A stretch of 64,000 nt of DNA from DASQPJ01 sp036268355. GTDB taxonomy: Bacteria > Actinomycetota > Actinomycetes > Sporichthyales > Sporichthyaceae. The position numbers and the translations under genes are program-made. Of this stretch, positions 24,294-33,280 are shown piece by piece. Location of the stretch: positions 14,222-78,221 of the forward strand of contig DATAUG010000241.1 of NCBI GenBank assembly GCA_036268355.1, in the 5' to 3' direction. The notes below the pieces were generated by a model. That model saw only the letters and a list, made by a program, of their open reading frames with translations, had not been told where the DNA came from and made no database searches. Every line of letters begins with the position of its first letter. The stretch's first letter is position 1.

Positions 24294-26992
24294 TTGAGAC
24301 CGGCCACCGCCGCGGCAACCGCGGCCAGCGCGTCCTCGATCCGCGACGGGTCGGTGCCGCCGCCCTGGGCCACGTCGTCCTTGCCGCCGCCCCCGCCACC
24401 CAGCACCCCGGCCGCGATCCGCACCAGTGCCCCGGCCTTCAGCCCACGTGCCCGGGCGGCCTCGTTGGTGGCGATCACCAACGCCGGGCGCCCGCCCGCC
24501 ACCGCAATGGCGGCCACCACTGCGGGCCGGCCGGCGGAAATCCGTTCCCGTACGTCGAGCGCGAGCTTTCGCAAGTCCTCGGCCTTCGTCTCCTCCGGCA
24601 GGCGCGCACCCACCCAGGCGACCCCATCCAGATCAGTCGCTCCGGCGGCCAGTTCAGCGGCAGCGGCGAGAACCTGACCAGCCCGCAGATCGGCCAGCTC
24701 CTTCTCCGCCTCCTTCAGCCGGGCGAGGATTCCGTTGATCCGCTCGGGCAGCTCCTCCGGCCGCGCCTTGACCGTGTCCGACAGCTGGGCCACCAGCAGG
24801 TGCTCCCGGGCGAGGAACTTGTAGGCGTCGACGCCGACCAGCGCCTCCACCCGGCGCACCCCGGCGCCGATCGAGGACTCGCCGAGCAGCTTGATCAGAC
24901 CCAGGTGACCGGACCGAGCCACGTGCGTACCGCCGCACAGCTCGCGGGAATAGTCGCCGACGGACACCACCCGCACCACGTCGCCGTACTTCTCGCCGAA
25001 CATTGCCATCGCCCCGGTGCGCCGGGCCTCCTCCTGGCTCATCAGCTCCGCGATCACCGGAAGGTCCTCGATGAGCACCTCGTTCACGCGCGCCTCGACC
25101 TCGTCCAGCACCCCGACCGGCACCGCGGCAGGCGAGGTGAAGTCGAACCGGAACCGCCCGGCGGAGTTCTCCGAACCGGCCTGGGCCGCGGTCTCGCCCA
25201 GTGCCTCGCGCAACCCCTTGTGCACCAGGTGGGTCGCGGTGTGCGACCGGGAGATCGCCGCCCGCCGCGCGACGTCCACGTGCGCGGTGACCGCGTCACC
25301 GACCGTGAATACTCCCTCCGCCACCCTCGCCCGATGCACGATCAATCCGGGCACCGGCGACTGCACGTCGTGCACGACGGCCAGCGCATCGCCCGGGCCA
25401 CGCAGCACGCCGGTGTCGGCAAGCTGCCCACCGCCCTCGGCGTAGAAGGGCGTACGGTCCAGCACGATCTCGACGGCGTCCCCGACCGCCGCGGCCGGCA
25501 TCGCGACCCCCGACGCGATCAACCCGAGGATCCGCGCCTCGGCGGTGATGTCGGTGTAGCCGAGGAACTCGACCGGCCTGCCCGCGGCCGACAACGCGTC
25601 GCGATACACCGACACGTCGACGTGTCCGGTCTTCTTGGCCTTGGCGTCGGCCTTGGCGCGTTGCTGCTGCTCGGTCATCAAGCGGCGGAACTCGACCTTG
25701 TCGACCTCCAGGCCGTGCTCGGCAGCCATCTCCAAAGTCAGGTCGATCGGGAAGCCGTAGGTGTCGTGCAGTGCGAAGGCCTGCTCGCCGGACAGCACGC
25801 TCGAGCCCTCCTTCTGAGTCGCCGTCACCGCGGCGTCGAGGATCGCGGTGCCCGACCGCAGGGTGCGAGCGAATGCCGCCTCCTCGCCATCGGCAACGGC
25901 ATGGATTCGGCCGGCCTCGGTGATCAGCTCGGGGTACTGCGGGGCCATCGCGTCGATCGCCGACGCGATGAGTTGATGCATGGTTTCCTCGGGGCTGTCG
26001 GAGCGGCTCCGGCCCTCGCCGCTGGTGGCGAGCAACCGCATGTTCCGCACCACCCGCCGCATGATGCGCCGCAGTACGTAGCCGCGGCCCTCGTTGCTCG
26101 GGGTCACGCCGTCGGCGATCAGCATCGCCGCCGTCCGCGAGTGATCAGCCACCACCCGGAGTGAGACGTCGCGCCGCGGATCGTTGCCGTACTTGACCCC
26201 GGTCAGCTCGGTGGCCCGGTCGAGGATCTTGCGGGTGGTGTCGATCTCGTAGATGTTGTCGACGCCCTGCAGGATCGCGGCCATCCGCTCCAGACCCATG
26301 CCGGTGTCGATGTTCTTCGCGGGCAGGTCGCCGCGGACGTCGAAGTCGACCTTGCTGCGAACGGCCGACAACTCGGACTGCATGAAGACGAGGTTCCAGA
26401 CCTCGAGGTAGCGATCCTCGTCGGCGACCGGACCGCCCTCCTTGCCGAAGGCCGGGCCGCGGTCGAAATAGATCTCCGAACACGGTCCGCCCGGGCCGGG
26501 AACGCCCATGTGCCAGTAGTTGTCGGCCAGCCCGCGGCGTTGGATCCGGTCCAACGGGAGCCCGACCGCTTCGTGCCAAATCGCGAGCGCCTCGTCGTCG
26601 TCGGTGTAGACCGTGGCCCACAACCGATCCCCGTCGAACCCGAAGCCACCGCTGTCTACGGAGGAGGTCAGCAACTCCCACGCCAACGGGATCGCGCGGG
26701 ACTTGAAGTAGTCGCCGAACGAGAAGTTGCCGGCCATCTGGAAGAACGTGGCGTGCCGGGTGGTCCTGCCGACCTCCTCGATGTCCGGGGTGCGCACACA
26801 CTTCTGCACGCTGGTCGCGCGCGGCCACGGCGGGGTCTGCTCGCCGAGGAAGTACGGCTTGAACGGCACCATGCCGGCCGGCACCAGCAGCAGGGTCGGG
26901 TCGTCGGCGATCAACGACGCCGAGGGCACGACGACGTGCTCGTTACGCTCGAAGAATCGCAGGAAGCGGTTGCGGATCTCAGCGGAGTCCAT
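24287..26992 (-). CDS. alaS: Alanyl-tRNA synthetase
   Basis: Charges tRNA-Ala, with editing of mis-charged serine and glycine. 901 residues, full length. The class II core at the N-terminus shows SASLIADDPTLLLVPAGMVP, RHATFFQMAGNFSFGDYFK (motif 2) and GMGLERMAAILQ (motif 3). The editing domain carries the zinc sites HTATHLVHKGL (near 580) and CGGTHVARSGHLG (near 680). The C-Ala domain ends with a Gly-rich GGGGGGKDDVAQGGG, typical of the family. The ATG at 26992 is preceded by only short upstream sequence. DUF6167 and DUF948 genes lie upstream, as in related genomes. Confidence 0.97.
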   Translation of the reverse strand: MDSAEIRNRFLRFFERNEHVVVPSASLIADDPTLLLVPAGMVPFKPYFLGEQTPPWPRATSVQKCVRTPDIEEVGRTTRHATFFQMAGNFSFGDYFKSRAIPLAWELLTSSVDSGGFGFDGDRLWATVYTDDDEALAIWHEAVGLPLDRIQRRGLADNYWHMGVPGPGGPCSEIYFDRGPAFGKEGGPVADEDRYLEVWNLVFMQSELSAVRSKVDFDVRGDLPAKNIDTGMGLERMAAILQGVDNIYEIDTTRKILDRATELTGVKYGNDPRRDVSLRVVADHSRTAAMLIADGVTPSNEGRGYVLRRIMRRVVRNMRLLATSGEGRSRSDSPEETMHQLIASAIDAMAPQYPELITEAGRIHAVADGEEAAFARTLRSGTAILDAAVTATQKEGSSVLSGEQAFALHDTYGFPIDLTLEMAAEHGLEVDKVEFRRLMTEQQQRAKADAKAKKTGHVDVSVYRDALSAAGRPVEFLGYTDITAEARILGLIASGVAMPAAAVGDAVEIVLDRTPFYAEGGGQLADTGVLRGPGDALAVVHDVQSPVPGLIVHRARVAEGVFTVGDAVTAHVDVARRAAISRSHTATHLVHKGLREALGETAAQAGSENSAGRFRFDFTSPAAVPVGVLDEVEARVNEVLIEDLPVIAELMSQEEARRTGAMAMFGEKYGDVVRVVSVGDYSRELCGGTHVARSGHLGLIKLLGESSIGAGVRRVEALVGVDAYKFLAREHLLVAQLSDTVKARPEELPERINGILARLKEAEKELADLRAGQVLAAAAELAAGATDLDGVAWVGARLPEETKAEDLRKLALDVRERISAGRPAVVAAIAVAGGRPALVIATNEAARARGLKAGALVRIAAGVLGGGGGGKDDVAQGGGTDPSRIEDALAAVAAAVAGLKG

Positions 26993-27051
26993 GGTGCCCT
27001 TGCCCTCGCGTTCGAATCTGATCCGGCGTCAGCACGGCGACTGATGCTACG

Positions 27052-27153
27052 TCAGCGCGCGATGTGTCGGCCGGGGAGTTTCCGGCGGCGGGCCTCGTGC
27101 AGCCCCACAGCCTCAGTTTCGTTGAGCTCGTCCTCCCGGTCCCACACAGTCAT
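27052..27153 (-). CDS. 33-residue protein, translationally coupled; duplicated WDREDELNE motif
   Basis: ATG 27153 overlaps the stop of the preceding gene (ATGA) and follows an excellent GGAGGTGAG about 6 nt upstream. The product begins MTVWDREDELNE and ends in a basic tail (ARRRKLPGRHIAR). Its WDREDELNE is also present near the C-terminus of the upstream protein, and a 29-nt DNA block is identical in both genes. The gene therefore looks like a partial duplicate that gained its own start, or a small functional partner. Function unknown. Confidence 0.6.
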   Translation of the reverse strand: MTVWDREDELNETEAVGLHEARRRKLPGRHIAR

Positions 27154-27256
27154 CGCCTCACCTCCGCCGACGTGACCTTCGCTCGCGCCGGCTCCGGCTC
27201 GGCGGGAACATCGCTCAGCCCGAGAGCTTCGTTGAGCTCGTCCTCCCGGTCCCACA
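27118..27256. repeat. 29-bp direct repeat shared by two small genes
   Basis: TTCGTTGAGCTCGTCCTCCC and the next nine bases are identical at 27118-27146 and 27228-27256, 110 bp apart. In both places the reverse strand encodes WDREDELNE in frame with the local gene. Confidence 0.75.
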
Positions 27257-27431
27257 TGGCTTCTCGTAGGTCCTGGCCGAACTCGCGGACGGCGTCACCC
27301 AGGGTCGTGATGCTCGTCGCCAGCCGGTCGGCCGCCCCGGTGGGCGTGAACGCCGCAGCCGCCGTGGTGGCCTTACGCGTCAGCACCACCCCCGCGGTCA
27401 CTCCCAGCGCCGTCCAGAACAGCCGGCTCAA
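27150..27431 (-). CDS. DUF6167-type membrane-anchored protein
   Basis: 93 residues: one N-terminal hydrophobic helix (FWTALGVTAGVVLTR), then amphipathic sequence (ADRLATSITTLGDAVREFGQ) and an acidic C-terminal part with MWDREDELNEALGL. This small gene is routinely found between alaS and a DUF948 gene in actinobacteria, so the context supports the call. It overlaps the DUF948 stop by 4 bp and the 33-residue gene by 4 bp, so all three are coupled. No function is established. Confidence 0.75.
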   Translation of the reverse strand: MSRLFWTALGVTAGVVLTRKATTAAAAFTPTGAADRLATSITTLGDAVREFGQDLREAMWDREDELNEALGLSDVPAEPEPARAKVTSAEVRR

Positions 27432-27901
27432 CGTCGCGCCTTCGCCGCCCGCTTCGCGGCCTTCCGGGCCGTGACACTGGCCTTGCGGCGAGCCGCCCGG
27501 GCCGAGCCCTTCTCCCGCCGCATCTGGTCCTTGACCCGCCGCTCGACGTCGCGCTGTTTCTTCCCGCCCAACGCCCGGCGCACTCCGTAGGAGAACGAGG
27601 CAGCCTTCACCAGCGGGCCGCCGAAGGACACCGCCGCGATCGAGGTCAAGGCGCTGGCGTTCTTGGTGATCGTGGAGACGTTGGTGGTGATGGTCTCGAC
27701 CCGGTCCAGGGCAAGGTTCGCCGTGGCCACGGTCGTGGTCACCTCGTGCAGCACCGGCACGGTCGAGTCGCCGACCTCACCGACGACCCGGGTCAGCTCG
27801 CGCAGCGTGCCACCCAAGGCGACCAGGACATAGGCGAGGAACAGCACGAGGACCGCCCAGGCGATGGCCACGACGAGCCCCGCGACCTCGCCTGCCGACA
27901 C
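27428..27901 (-). CDS. DUF948 single-pass membrane protein
   Basis: 157 residues from GTG (VSAGEVAGLVV). One N-terminal transmembrane helix (VAIAWAVLVLFLAYVLVALG, about 11-30). Then comes the DUF948 helical region with repeating heptads (TLRELTRVVGEVGDSTVPVL, TTTVATANLALDRVETITTN), likely a coiled coil. The C-terminus is very basic (RRVKDQMRREKGSARAARRK and on), so it should lie in the cytoplasm near nucleic acid or lipid. Upstream rarA is 43 bp away. rpsD, which sits here in Streptomyces, is absent. Confidence 0.8.
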   Translation of the reverse strand: MSAGEVAGLVVAIAWAVLVLFLAYVLVALGGTLRELTRVVGEVGDSTVPVLHEVTTTVATANLALDRVETITTNVSTITKNASALTSIAAVSFGGPLVKAASFSYGVRRALGGKKQRDVERRVKDQMRREKGSARAARRKASVTARKAAKRAAKARR

Positions 27902-27944
27902 CGCGCCACCTTCCGTCCGGAGTTCCCCCGCGACCTTACCGCTG

Positions 27945-29309
27945 TCAGGAGTGCGACTGCCCGGCCGTCCCGTCGCCGCGAACGGCCCGACGCAACCGTC
28001 CTGTCCGCTCGGCGATGTCCCGTTCGGCCCCGTTCGTCGTGGGCCGGTAGTAGTCGCGGCCGACGATCTGGTCGGGCGCGTACTGCTGCTCAACCACCCC
28101 GTGGGGGTAGTCATGCGCGTAGCGGTAACCGACCCCGTGTCCGAGCTTTGCGGCGCCGGGATAGTGCCCGTCGCGCAGGTGCGCGGGGACCGGCCCGGCC
28201 AGACCCGCGGCCAGATCCGCCTGCGCCGCGTTGATCGCATTGATCACCGCGTTCGACTTCGGCGCAACCGCGAGCGCGATGGTCGCCTGAGCCAGGTTGA
28301 GCCGGGCCTCCGGCAGGCCGATCAGCGCCACCGCCTGGGCGGCGGCCACCGCGGTCGGCAGCGCCGTGGGGTCGGCCAGGCCGACGTCCTCACTGGCCAG
28401 GATCACCAGGCGGCGAGCAATGAACCGCGGGTCCTCGCCCGCCTCGATCATCCGAGCCAGGTAATGCAGCGCAGCGTCCGGGTCGCTGCCGCGGACCGAC
28501 TTGATGAACGCCGAGATGACGTCGTAGTGCTGGTCGCCGTCGCGGTCGTAGCGGGCCGCCGCCGCGGCCACCGCCTGCTCCAGTCGCTCCAACGTGACGG
28601 CCGGTTCGCCCAGGTCCAGTGCGGCCCCGGCGGCCGCCTCCAGCGCGGTCAGTGCCCGACGAGCGTCGCCGCCGGCGACCCGGACCAGGTGCTCCCGAGC
28701 GGGGAGCTCCAGCCCGATCAGGCCATCCAACCCGCGCTCGTCGGCCAGTGCGCGGTCGATCAGCGTCCCCACCGCGACATCGTCGATCTGACGCAGCGTC
28801 AGCAACAGCGAGCGGGACAGCAGCGGTGAGATCACCGAGAAGTGGGGGTTCTCCGTGGTCGCCGCGACCAGGATCACGGTGCGGTCCTCCACGGCGTGCA
28901 ACAACGTGTCCTGCTGGGCCTTGGAGAATCGATGGACCTCGTCGAGGAACAGGACGGTCTCTCCCCCACCCATCCCGGTCGTCCGGCGTGCCTCGACGAG
29001 GGTGTCCCGGACCTCCTTCACCCCCGCGCTGACCGCCGACAATTCCACGAAACGTCGCCCGGTGGCGCCGGCGATGATCCGCGCCAGCGTGGTCTTGCCG
29101 GTCCCCGGCGGCCCCCACAGCAACACCGACGGCGGCACCGCGGCGGCACTGCCCGGCCCCGACTCGACCAGTCGACGCAACGGCGAACCGGCGCCGAGCA
29201 AGTGATCCTGTCCGACCACCTCGTCGAGCGAGACCGGCCGCATGCGCGAAGCCAACGGCAGCCGAGGCGGCATCGCCGCGTCGAACAACGTCTCCAGGTC
29301 GGCGCCCAC
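27945..29309 (-). CDS. rarA: Replication-associated recombination ATPase RarA (MgsA)
   Basis: AAA+ ATPase related to clamp loaders, acting at stalled replication forks. 454 residues. PVSLDEVVGQDHLLG precedes Walker A GPPGTGKTTLA (near 67-77). Walker B is VLFLDEVHRFSKAQQD, sensor 1 is VAATTENPHFSV, followed by PLLSRSLLLTL. The C-terminal tetramerisation domain includes DVGLADPTALPTAVAAAQA and LPEARLNLAQATIALAVAPK, then a C-terminal FKPRxYY-like region (YDHPH replaced by YAHDYPHGVVEQQYAPDQIV). It is preceded by a 207-bp gap containing repeat copy B, whose promoter-like boxes point at this gene. Confidence 0.94.
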   Translation of the reverse strand: MGADLETLFDAAMPPRLPLASRMRPVSLDEVVGQDHLLGAGSPLRRLVESGPGSAAAVPPSVLLWGPPGTGKTTLARIIAGATGRRFVELSAVSAGVKEVRDTLVEARRTTGMGGGETVLFLDEVHRFSKAQQDTLLHAVEDRTVILVAATTENPHFSVISPLLSRSLLLTLRQIDDVAVGTLIDRALADERGLDGLIGLELPAREHLVRVAGGDARRALTALEAAAGAALDLGEPAVTLERLEQAVAAAAARYDRDGDQHYDVISAFIKSVRGSDPDAALHYLARMIEAGEDPRFIARRLVILASEDVGLADPTALPTAVAAAQAVALIGLPEARLNLAQATIALAVAPKSNAVINAINAAQADLAAGLAGPVPAHLRDGHYPGAAKLGHGVGYRYAHDYPHGVVEQQYAPDQIVGRDYYRPTTNGAERDIAERTGRLRRAVRGDGTAGQSHS

Positions 29310-29390
29310 TCCTCGACCCTACGGAACCCGGTGGGTCGCCGAAATCCTTCGTCCTCGTTCCGCGACGGCAACTGGGCGCCGCACTGCCAA

Positions 29391-29503
29391 CTCCGTCAGG
29401 GCCCAACCCCCACCCGACACAACCGAACGGACCGAATCTTTCCCGTGCCCTTCAACGTGTCAAGCCAGTTGTGCCGATCTGTGGACAACGATCGGTTGTG
29501 GAG
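29391..29503 (-). repeat. 114-bp dispersed repeat, copy B
   Basis: Inverted partner of 13311-13424. On the minus strand it has CCTCCACAA and TTGTCCACA (complement of 29479-29487), TTGACA (29462-29457), a 17-nt spacer and AAGATT (29439-29434), then the conserved GTTCGGTTGTGTCGGGTGGG. It lies between the aspS stop and the rarA start, oriented toward rarA. Confidence 0.75.
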
Positions 29504-29516
29504 GTCCCTGGTCAGG

Positions 29517-31250
29517 TCAGTGCTGGGGTACGGCGTCGATGCCGGCTTCCTTGCGTTGGCCGGCGGTGATCGGCGACGGGGCGCCGGTCAGCGGGTCGCC
29601 GCCGGAGGCGGTCTTCGGGAACGCGATCACGTCACGGATGGTCTCCGCGCCCGCCAGCAGCGCGCACACCCGGTCGAGGCCCAGCGCAATGCCGCCGTGC
29701 GGCGGCGGCCCGTAGGCGAACGCTTCCAGCAGGAAGCCGAATTGCTCGCTCGCCTGGTCCTTGGACAGCCCGATCAGGTCGAACACCCGCTGCTGCACGT
29801 CGCTGCGGTGGATACGGATCGACCCGCCACCGATCTCCGAACCGTTGAGCACGATGTCGTAGGCGTCGGACAACGCGGTGGCCGGTTCGAGGTCGAAGTT
29901 TTCGACGTACTCCGGCGTGGGCGAGGTGAACGGGTGGTGCACCGCGGTCCACCCGCCGTGCGAGTTGCGCTCGAACATCGGCGCGTCCACGATCCAGACG
30001 AACTCCCATCGCCCCGGCTCGATCAGACCGCAGCGCCGGCCGATCTCCAACCGCGCGGCGCCCAGCAACGCCAGACTCGCCCCACGCTCACCGGCGGCGA
30101 GGAAGATGCAGTCCCCCGACGCCGCTCCGGCGGCCGCGGCCAACCCGTCCCGCTCGGCGTCCGACAGGTTCTTGGCGACCCCGCCCAGCGAACCGTCCTG
30201 ACCCACCGTCACATAAGCCAGGCCCTTCGCCCCGCGGGCCCGCGCCCAGTCGCCCCAGGCGTCGAGTTCGCGCCGGGTCTGGCTCGCTCCGCCGGGCATG
30301 ACCACCGCGCCGACGTGCTCGGCCTGAAACACCCGGAACTCGGTGCCGGCGAAGTACTGCGTCAGATCGACGAGTTCCTGCCCGAACCGCAGGTCGGGCT
30401 TGTCCGACCCGAAACGCCGCTCGGCCTCGTGCCAGGTCATCGTCGGGATCGGATCGGGGATCTCGTACCCGAGCACCTCGTCCCACAGCCGGCGGATCAC
30501 CTTCTCGACCAGCGCGATCACGTCGGCCCGCTCGCAGAACGACATCTCGACGTCGAGCTGGGTGAACTCCGGCTGGCGGTCGGCCCGGAAGTCCTCGTCG
30601 CGGAAGCAGCGGGCGATCTGGTAGTAGCGCTCCAGCCCGGCGACCATCAACAGTTGCTTGAACAACTGCGGGGACTGCGGCAACGCGTACCAGTGGCCGG
30701 GCTGCAACCGGACCGGCACGAGGAAGTCCCGGGCCCCCTCCGGGGTGGACCGGGTCAGGTACGGCGTCTCCACGTCCAGGAAGCCGTCGGACTCCATGAC
30801 CTCCCGGATCAGGTGGGTCACCCGAGAACGCAGCCGCATGTTGCCGGCCATGCCGGCCCGGCGCAGGTCCAGGTACCGGTAACGCAGCCGCGCCTCCTCG
30901 CTCACGTTGCCGACGGCATGCTCATCGATCGGGAACGGCAGCGGCGCAGCCTCGGACAGCACGACAACCTCTGCGGCGATCACCTCGATCTCGCCCGAGG
31001 ACAGGTTCGGGTTGGCGTTGCCGGGCGGCCGCGGCGCCACCTGGCCGATCACCTTCAGGCAGTACTCGTTGCGCAGCCCGTGCGCGGCCTCCTCGTCGCG
31101 CACCACGACCTGGACCACCCCGGAGGCGTCGCGCAGGTCGAGGAAGGTCACCCCGCCGTGGTCGCGCCGATGGGCCACCCAGCCGGCGAGCGTGACCCAG
31201 GTCCCGGCGTCGTCGGCCCGCAACGCCCCGCCGTTGTGCGTGCGGATCAA
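29517..31250 (-). CDS. aspS: Aspartyl-tRNA(Asp/Asn) synthetase
   Basis: 577 residues, bacterial type. The N-terminal OB fold binds the anticodon (TWVTLAGWVAHRRDHGGVTF). Class II motif 2 is RCFRDEDFRADRQPEFTQLD and motif 3 is GIALGLDRVCALLAG. The GAD insertion domain lies between (about 290-420). Whether it is non-discriminating depends on the presence of AsnS or GatCAB elsewhere. It starts at TTG 31250 (MIRTHNGGAL) with AGGCGAG upstream. hisS usually sits directly upstream in actinobacteria but is missing; the MBL hydrolase gene follows after 37 bp. Confidence 0.96.
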   Translation of the reverse strand: MIRTHNGGALRADDAGTWVTLAGWVAHRRDHGGVTFLDLRDASGVVQVVVRDEEAAHGLRNEYCLKVIGQVAPRPPGNANPNLSSGEIEVIAAEVVVLSEAAPLPFPIDEHAVGNVSEEARLRYRYLDLRRAGMAGNMRLRSRVTHLIREVMESDGFLDVETPYLTRSTPEGARDFLVPVRLQPGHWYALPQSPQLFKQLLMVAGLERYYQIARCFRDEDFRADRQPEFTQLDVEMSFCERADVIALVEKVIRRLWDEVLGYEIPDPIPTMTWHEAERRFGSDKPDLRFGQELVDLTQYFAGTEFRVFQAEHVGAVVMPGGASQTRRELDAWGDWARARGAKGLAYVTVGQDGSLGGVAKNLSDAERDGLAAAAGAASGDCIFLAAGERGASLALLGAARLEIGRRCGLIEPGRWEFVWIVDAPMFERNSHGGWTAVHHPFTSPTPEYVENFDLEPATALSDAYDIVLNGSEIGGGSIRIHRSDVQQRVFDLIGLSKDQASEQFGFLLEAFAYGPPPHGGIALGLDRVCALLAGAETIRDVIAFPKTASGGDPLTGAPSPITAGQRKEAGIDAVPQH

Positions 31251-31287
31251 CTCGCCTGCCCTCCCATGTCAGCGCCCTCCGTAGTGC

Positions 31288-31986
31288 CTAGAGACCACGA
31301 TGCGGACCGGCCAACGGGGCGGCTTGCGCGAGGTACGGATTGGTGGCGCGCTCGGTGCCGATCGTGGTGGCGCCGCCGTGCCCGGGGAGCACGATCGTGC
31401 CGTCCGGCAGCGGCAGCACCTTCCTCGCCAAGCTGCGCATCATTTCCTGATGACTGCCGCCCGGCAGGTCGGTCCGCCCGATCGAGCCCTCGAAGAGCAC
31501 GTCCCCGGACAGCAACAACTGATCGGGTACGTCCGCGTCGGGAGGCAGTCGGAACATCACCGAGCCCGGGGTGTGACCCGGCGCGTGGTCCACGGTGAAC
31601 TTCAGCCCGGCCAGTTCGACCACCGCGTCGTCGGCCAGCAACTTGACGTCGTCGGGTTCGGTCCAGGTCAGCCGACCGCCGAACATCATCGATCCGCCCG
31701 GCCCGAGGCCGAGCATCGGGTCCTCGAGCAGCTTGCGGTCGCCGGGGTGGATCCAGGCGGCGATCCCGCGGGCGCCGCACACCGGCGTGACGGAGAAGGT
31801 GTGGTCCAGGTGGCCGTGCGTCAGCAGGACCGCGACGGGCTGCAAGCCGTGCTCGCCCAACACCTCATCGAGTTGGTCGACCACGTCGATACCCGGGTCG
31901 ATGACCACGCACTGCTCGCCGGCGGCCGGCGCGACCACGTAGCAGTTGGTGCCGAATGCCGCGGCCGGGAAGCCCACCACCAGCAC
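31288..31986 (-). CDS. MBL-fold hydrolase, glyoxalase II-like
   Basis: 232 residues with the metallo-beta-lactamase metal signature THGHLDHTFS (HxHxDH, near residue 56), HAPGHTPGSVMF (second His), SGDVLFEGSIGRTD (bridging Asp) and LPGHGGATTIG (last His). The overall pattern matches hydroxyacylglutathione-hydrolase-like enzymes, which in actinobacteria lacking glutathione are often assigned to mycothiol or other thioester substrates; the real substrate is not readable. GTG 31986 is preceded by GGGAGGGGG. It is divergent from the cyclophilin gene, sharing a 213-bp promoter region. Confidence 0.88.
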   Translation of the reverse strand: MLVVGFPAAAFGTNCYVVAPAAGEQCVVIDPGIDVVDQLDEVLGEHGLQPVAVLLTHGHLDHTFSVTPVCGARGIAAWIHPGDRKLLEDPMLGLGPGGSMMFGGRLTWTEPDDVKLLADDAVVELAGLKFTVDHAPGHTPGSVMFRLPPDADVPDQLLLSGDVLFEGSIGRTDLPGGSHQEMMRSLARKVLPLPDGTIVLPGHGGATTIGTERATNPYLAQAAPLAGPHRGL

Positions 31987-32199
31987 GTGTCCCCCTCCCG
32001 GCGGTCATGACGGATCCCGGCGAGACTATCGGCCGGACACGTCGTCGGCGGGGCACGGCCGGACGGAGCGGCGGCGGGCCGTCCCACTGACAAGGTGATC
32101 CAATCCCTACACTTGGCCGCTGCTGGGCCCGCTGCCCGGCTGCAACGGCATCCGTCGGAGCCATCGGCGCCGACGAGATCGGCGCAACGGGGAGTGAGC

Positions 32200-33189
32200 G
32201 TGGCCGGGAAGGGCAAGCAGACCAGCGCGGAGCGGCGCAAGGAACGGCAGGCCGCTGCGCGGGTCGCGGCGGTCAAGCGTCGCCGCAAGGTCCGCCTGCA
32301 GCTCACCGGCGCCGTGCTGGCCGTGGGGCTGGCCGGTGGTGGCGTCGCCGGTGGCGTCGTCTTCTTCCGGCACGGCAGCAGCTCCTCCACCGCCGCCAAG
32401 CCCCCACCGGACCTGTCGTTGTCGCCGGCGCCGACCCCGAACCAGTCCGGTGCGCCGGCGGGCATGGTGAACTGCGTGTACGTCCCGCAGCCGCCGCCGC
32501 CGAGCCACTCCCCGTCGGAGATCGACCCCAAGCACCCGACGTTCCCGCCCACCACGGCCGAGAACACGACGCCCGCCTACGCGACGCTGGACACCACCGA
32601 GGGCCAGATCGTGATGGAGCTGGACGCCAAGCTGGCCCCGTGCTCGGTGAACTCCTTCGTGAGCCTGGCCAAGCAGGGCTTCTACGACAACACGCCGTGT
32701 CACCGCCTGGTGGACGAGAGCCAGGCGGGCGCCACCTACGGGATCCTGCAGTGCGGCGATCCCACCGGTACGGGTCGGGGCAATCCGGGCTACAAATTCG
32801 CCGACGAGGCCCTGGACGGCGCGAAGTACCCGCGCGGCGAGGTTGCGATGGCGAACAGCGGCCCGAACACCAACGGAAGCCAGTTCTTCATGATGTTCAA
32901 GGACTCCGACTTCGAGGCGTCGTACAGCCCGTTCGGGCACATCCTGGCCGGGATGGACGTGCTGGAGAAGGTTGCCGCGGGCGGCACCACGACAAACCCG
33001 CTGAGCCAACAGAACGACGCGCCGAAGACCAAGATCACGATCACCAAGGTCACGATCAGCCCGACCCGCCCACCCGGCGTGCCCACCGCCCTGCCCAGTT
33101 CCACCCCCACGCCGACGACGAAGACCAAGGCCGCCAGTACGCCGAGCAACACCCCGACCCCGACCCCGACCCCGACCAGCACGCCTTGA
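32200..33189 (+). CDS. Membrane-anchored cyclophilin-type peptidyl-prolyl isomerase
   Basis: 329 residues from GTG 32200, with GGGGAG 5 nt upstream. A basic cytoplasmic N-terminus (ERRKERQAAARVAAVKRRRK) precedes one transmembrane helix (LQLTGAVLAVGLAGGGVAGG, about 31-50). A Ser/Pro linker leads to the cyclophilin domain (about 128-290) with LVDESQAG, ANSGPNTNGSQFFMMFKDSD and FGHILAGMDVLEKV. The last ~35 residues are Pro/Thr-rich, encoded partly by CCCCGA hexamer repeats near 33150. The catalytic domain is extracytoplasmic. It lies next to a DUF349 gene in the same direction, the standard neighbourhood. Confidence 0.93.
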   Translation: MAGKGKQTSAERRKERQAAARVAAVKRRRKVRLQLTGAVLAVGLAGGGVAGGVVFFRHGSSSSTAAKPPPDLSLSPAPTPNQSGAPAGMVNCVYVPQPPPPSHSPSEIDPKHPTFPPTTAENTTPAYATLDTTEGQIVMELDAKLAPCSVNSFVSLAKQGFYDNTPCHRLVDESQAGATYGILQCGDPTGTGRGNPGYKFADEALDGAKYPRGEVAMANSGPNTNGSQFFMMFKDSDFEASYSPFGHILAGMDVLEKVAAGGTTTNPLSQQNDAPKTKITITKVTISPTRPPGVPTALPSSTPTPTTKTKAASTPSNTPTPTPTPTSTP

Positions 33190-33280
33190 TTGGCGGAGCA
33201 CAGGCGAGCAAGAAGCGCAGCGAACGAACAATGGTCGCAGCAGCCACGCTCCGGCCGAGGCGAGCGCAACGAGGTGAGGC

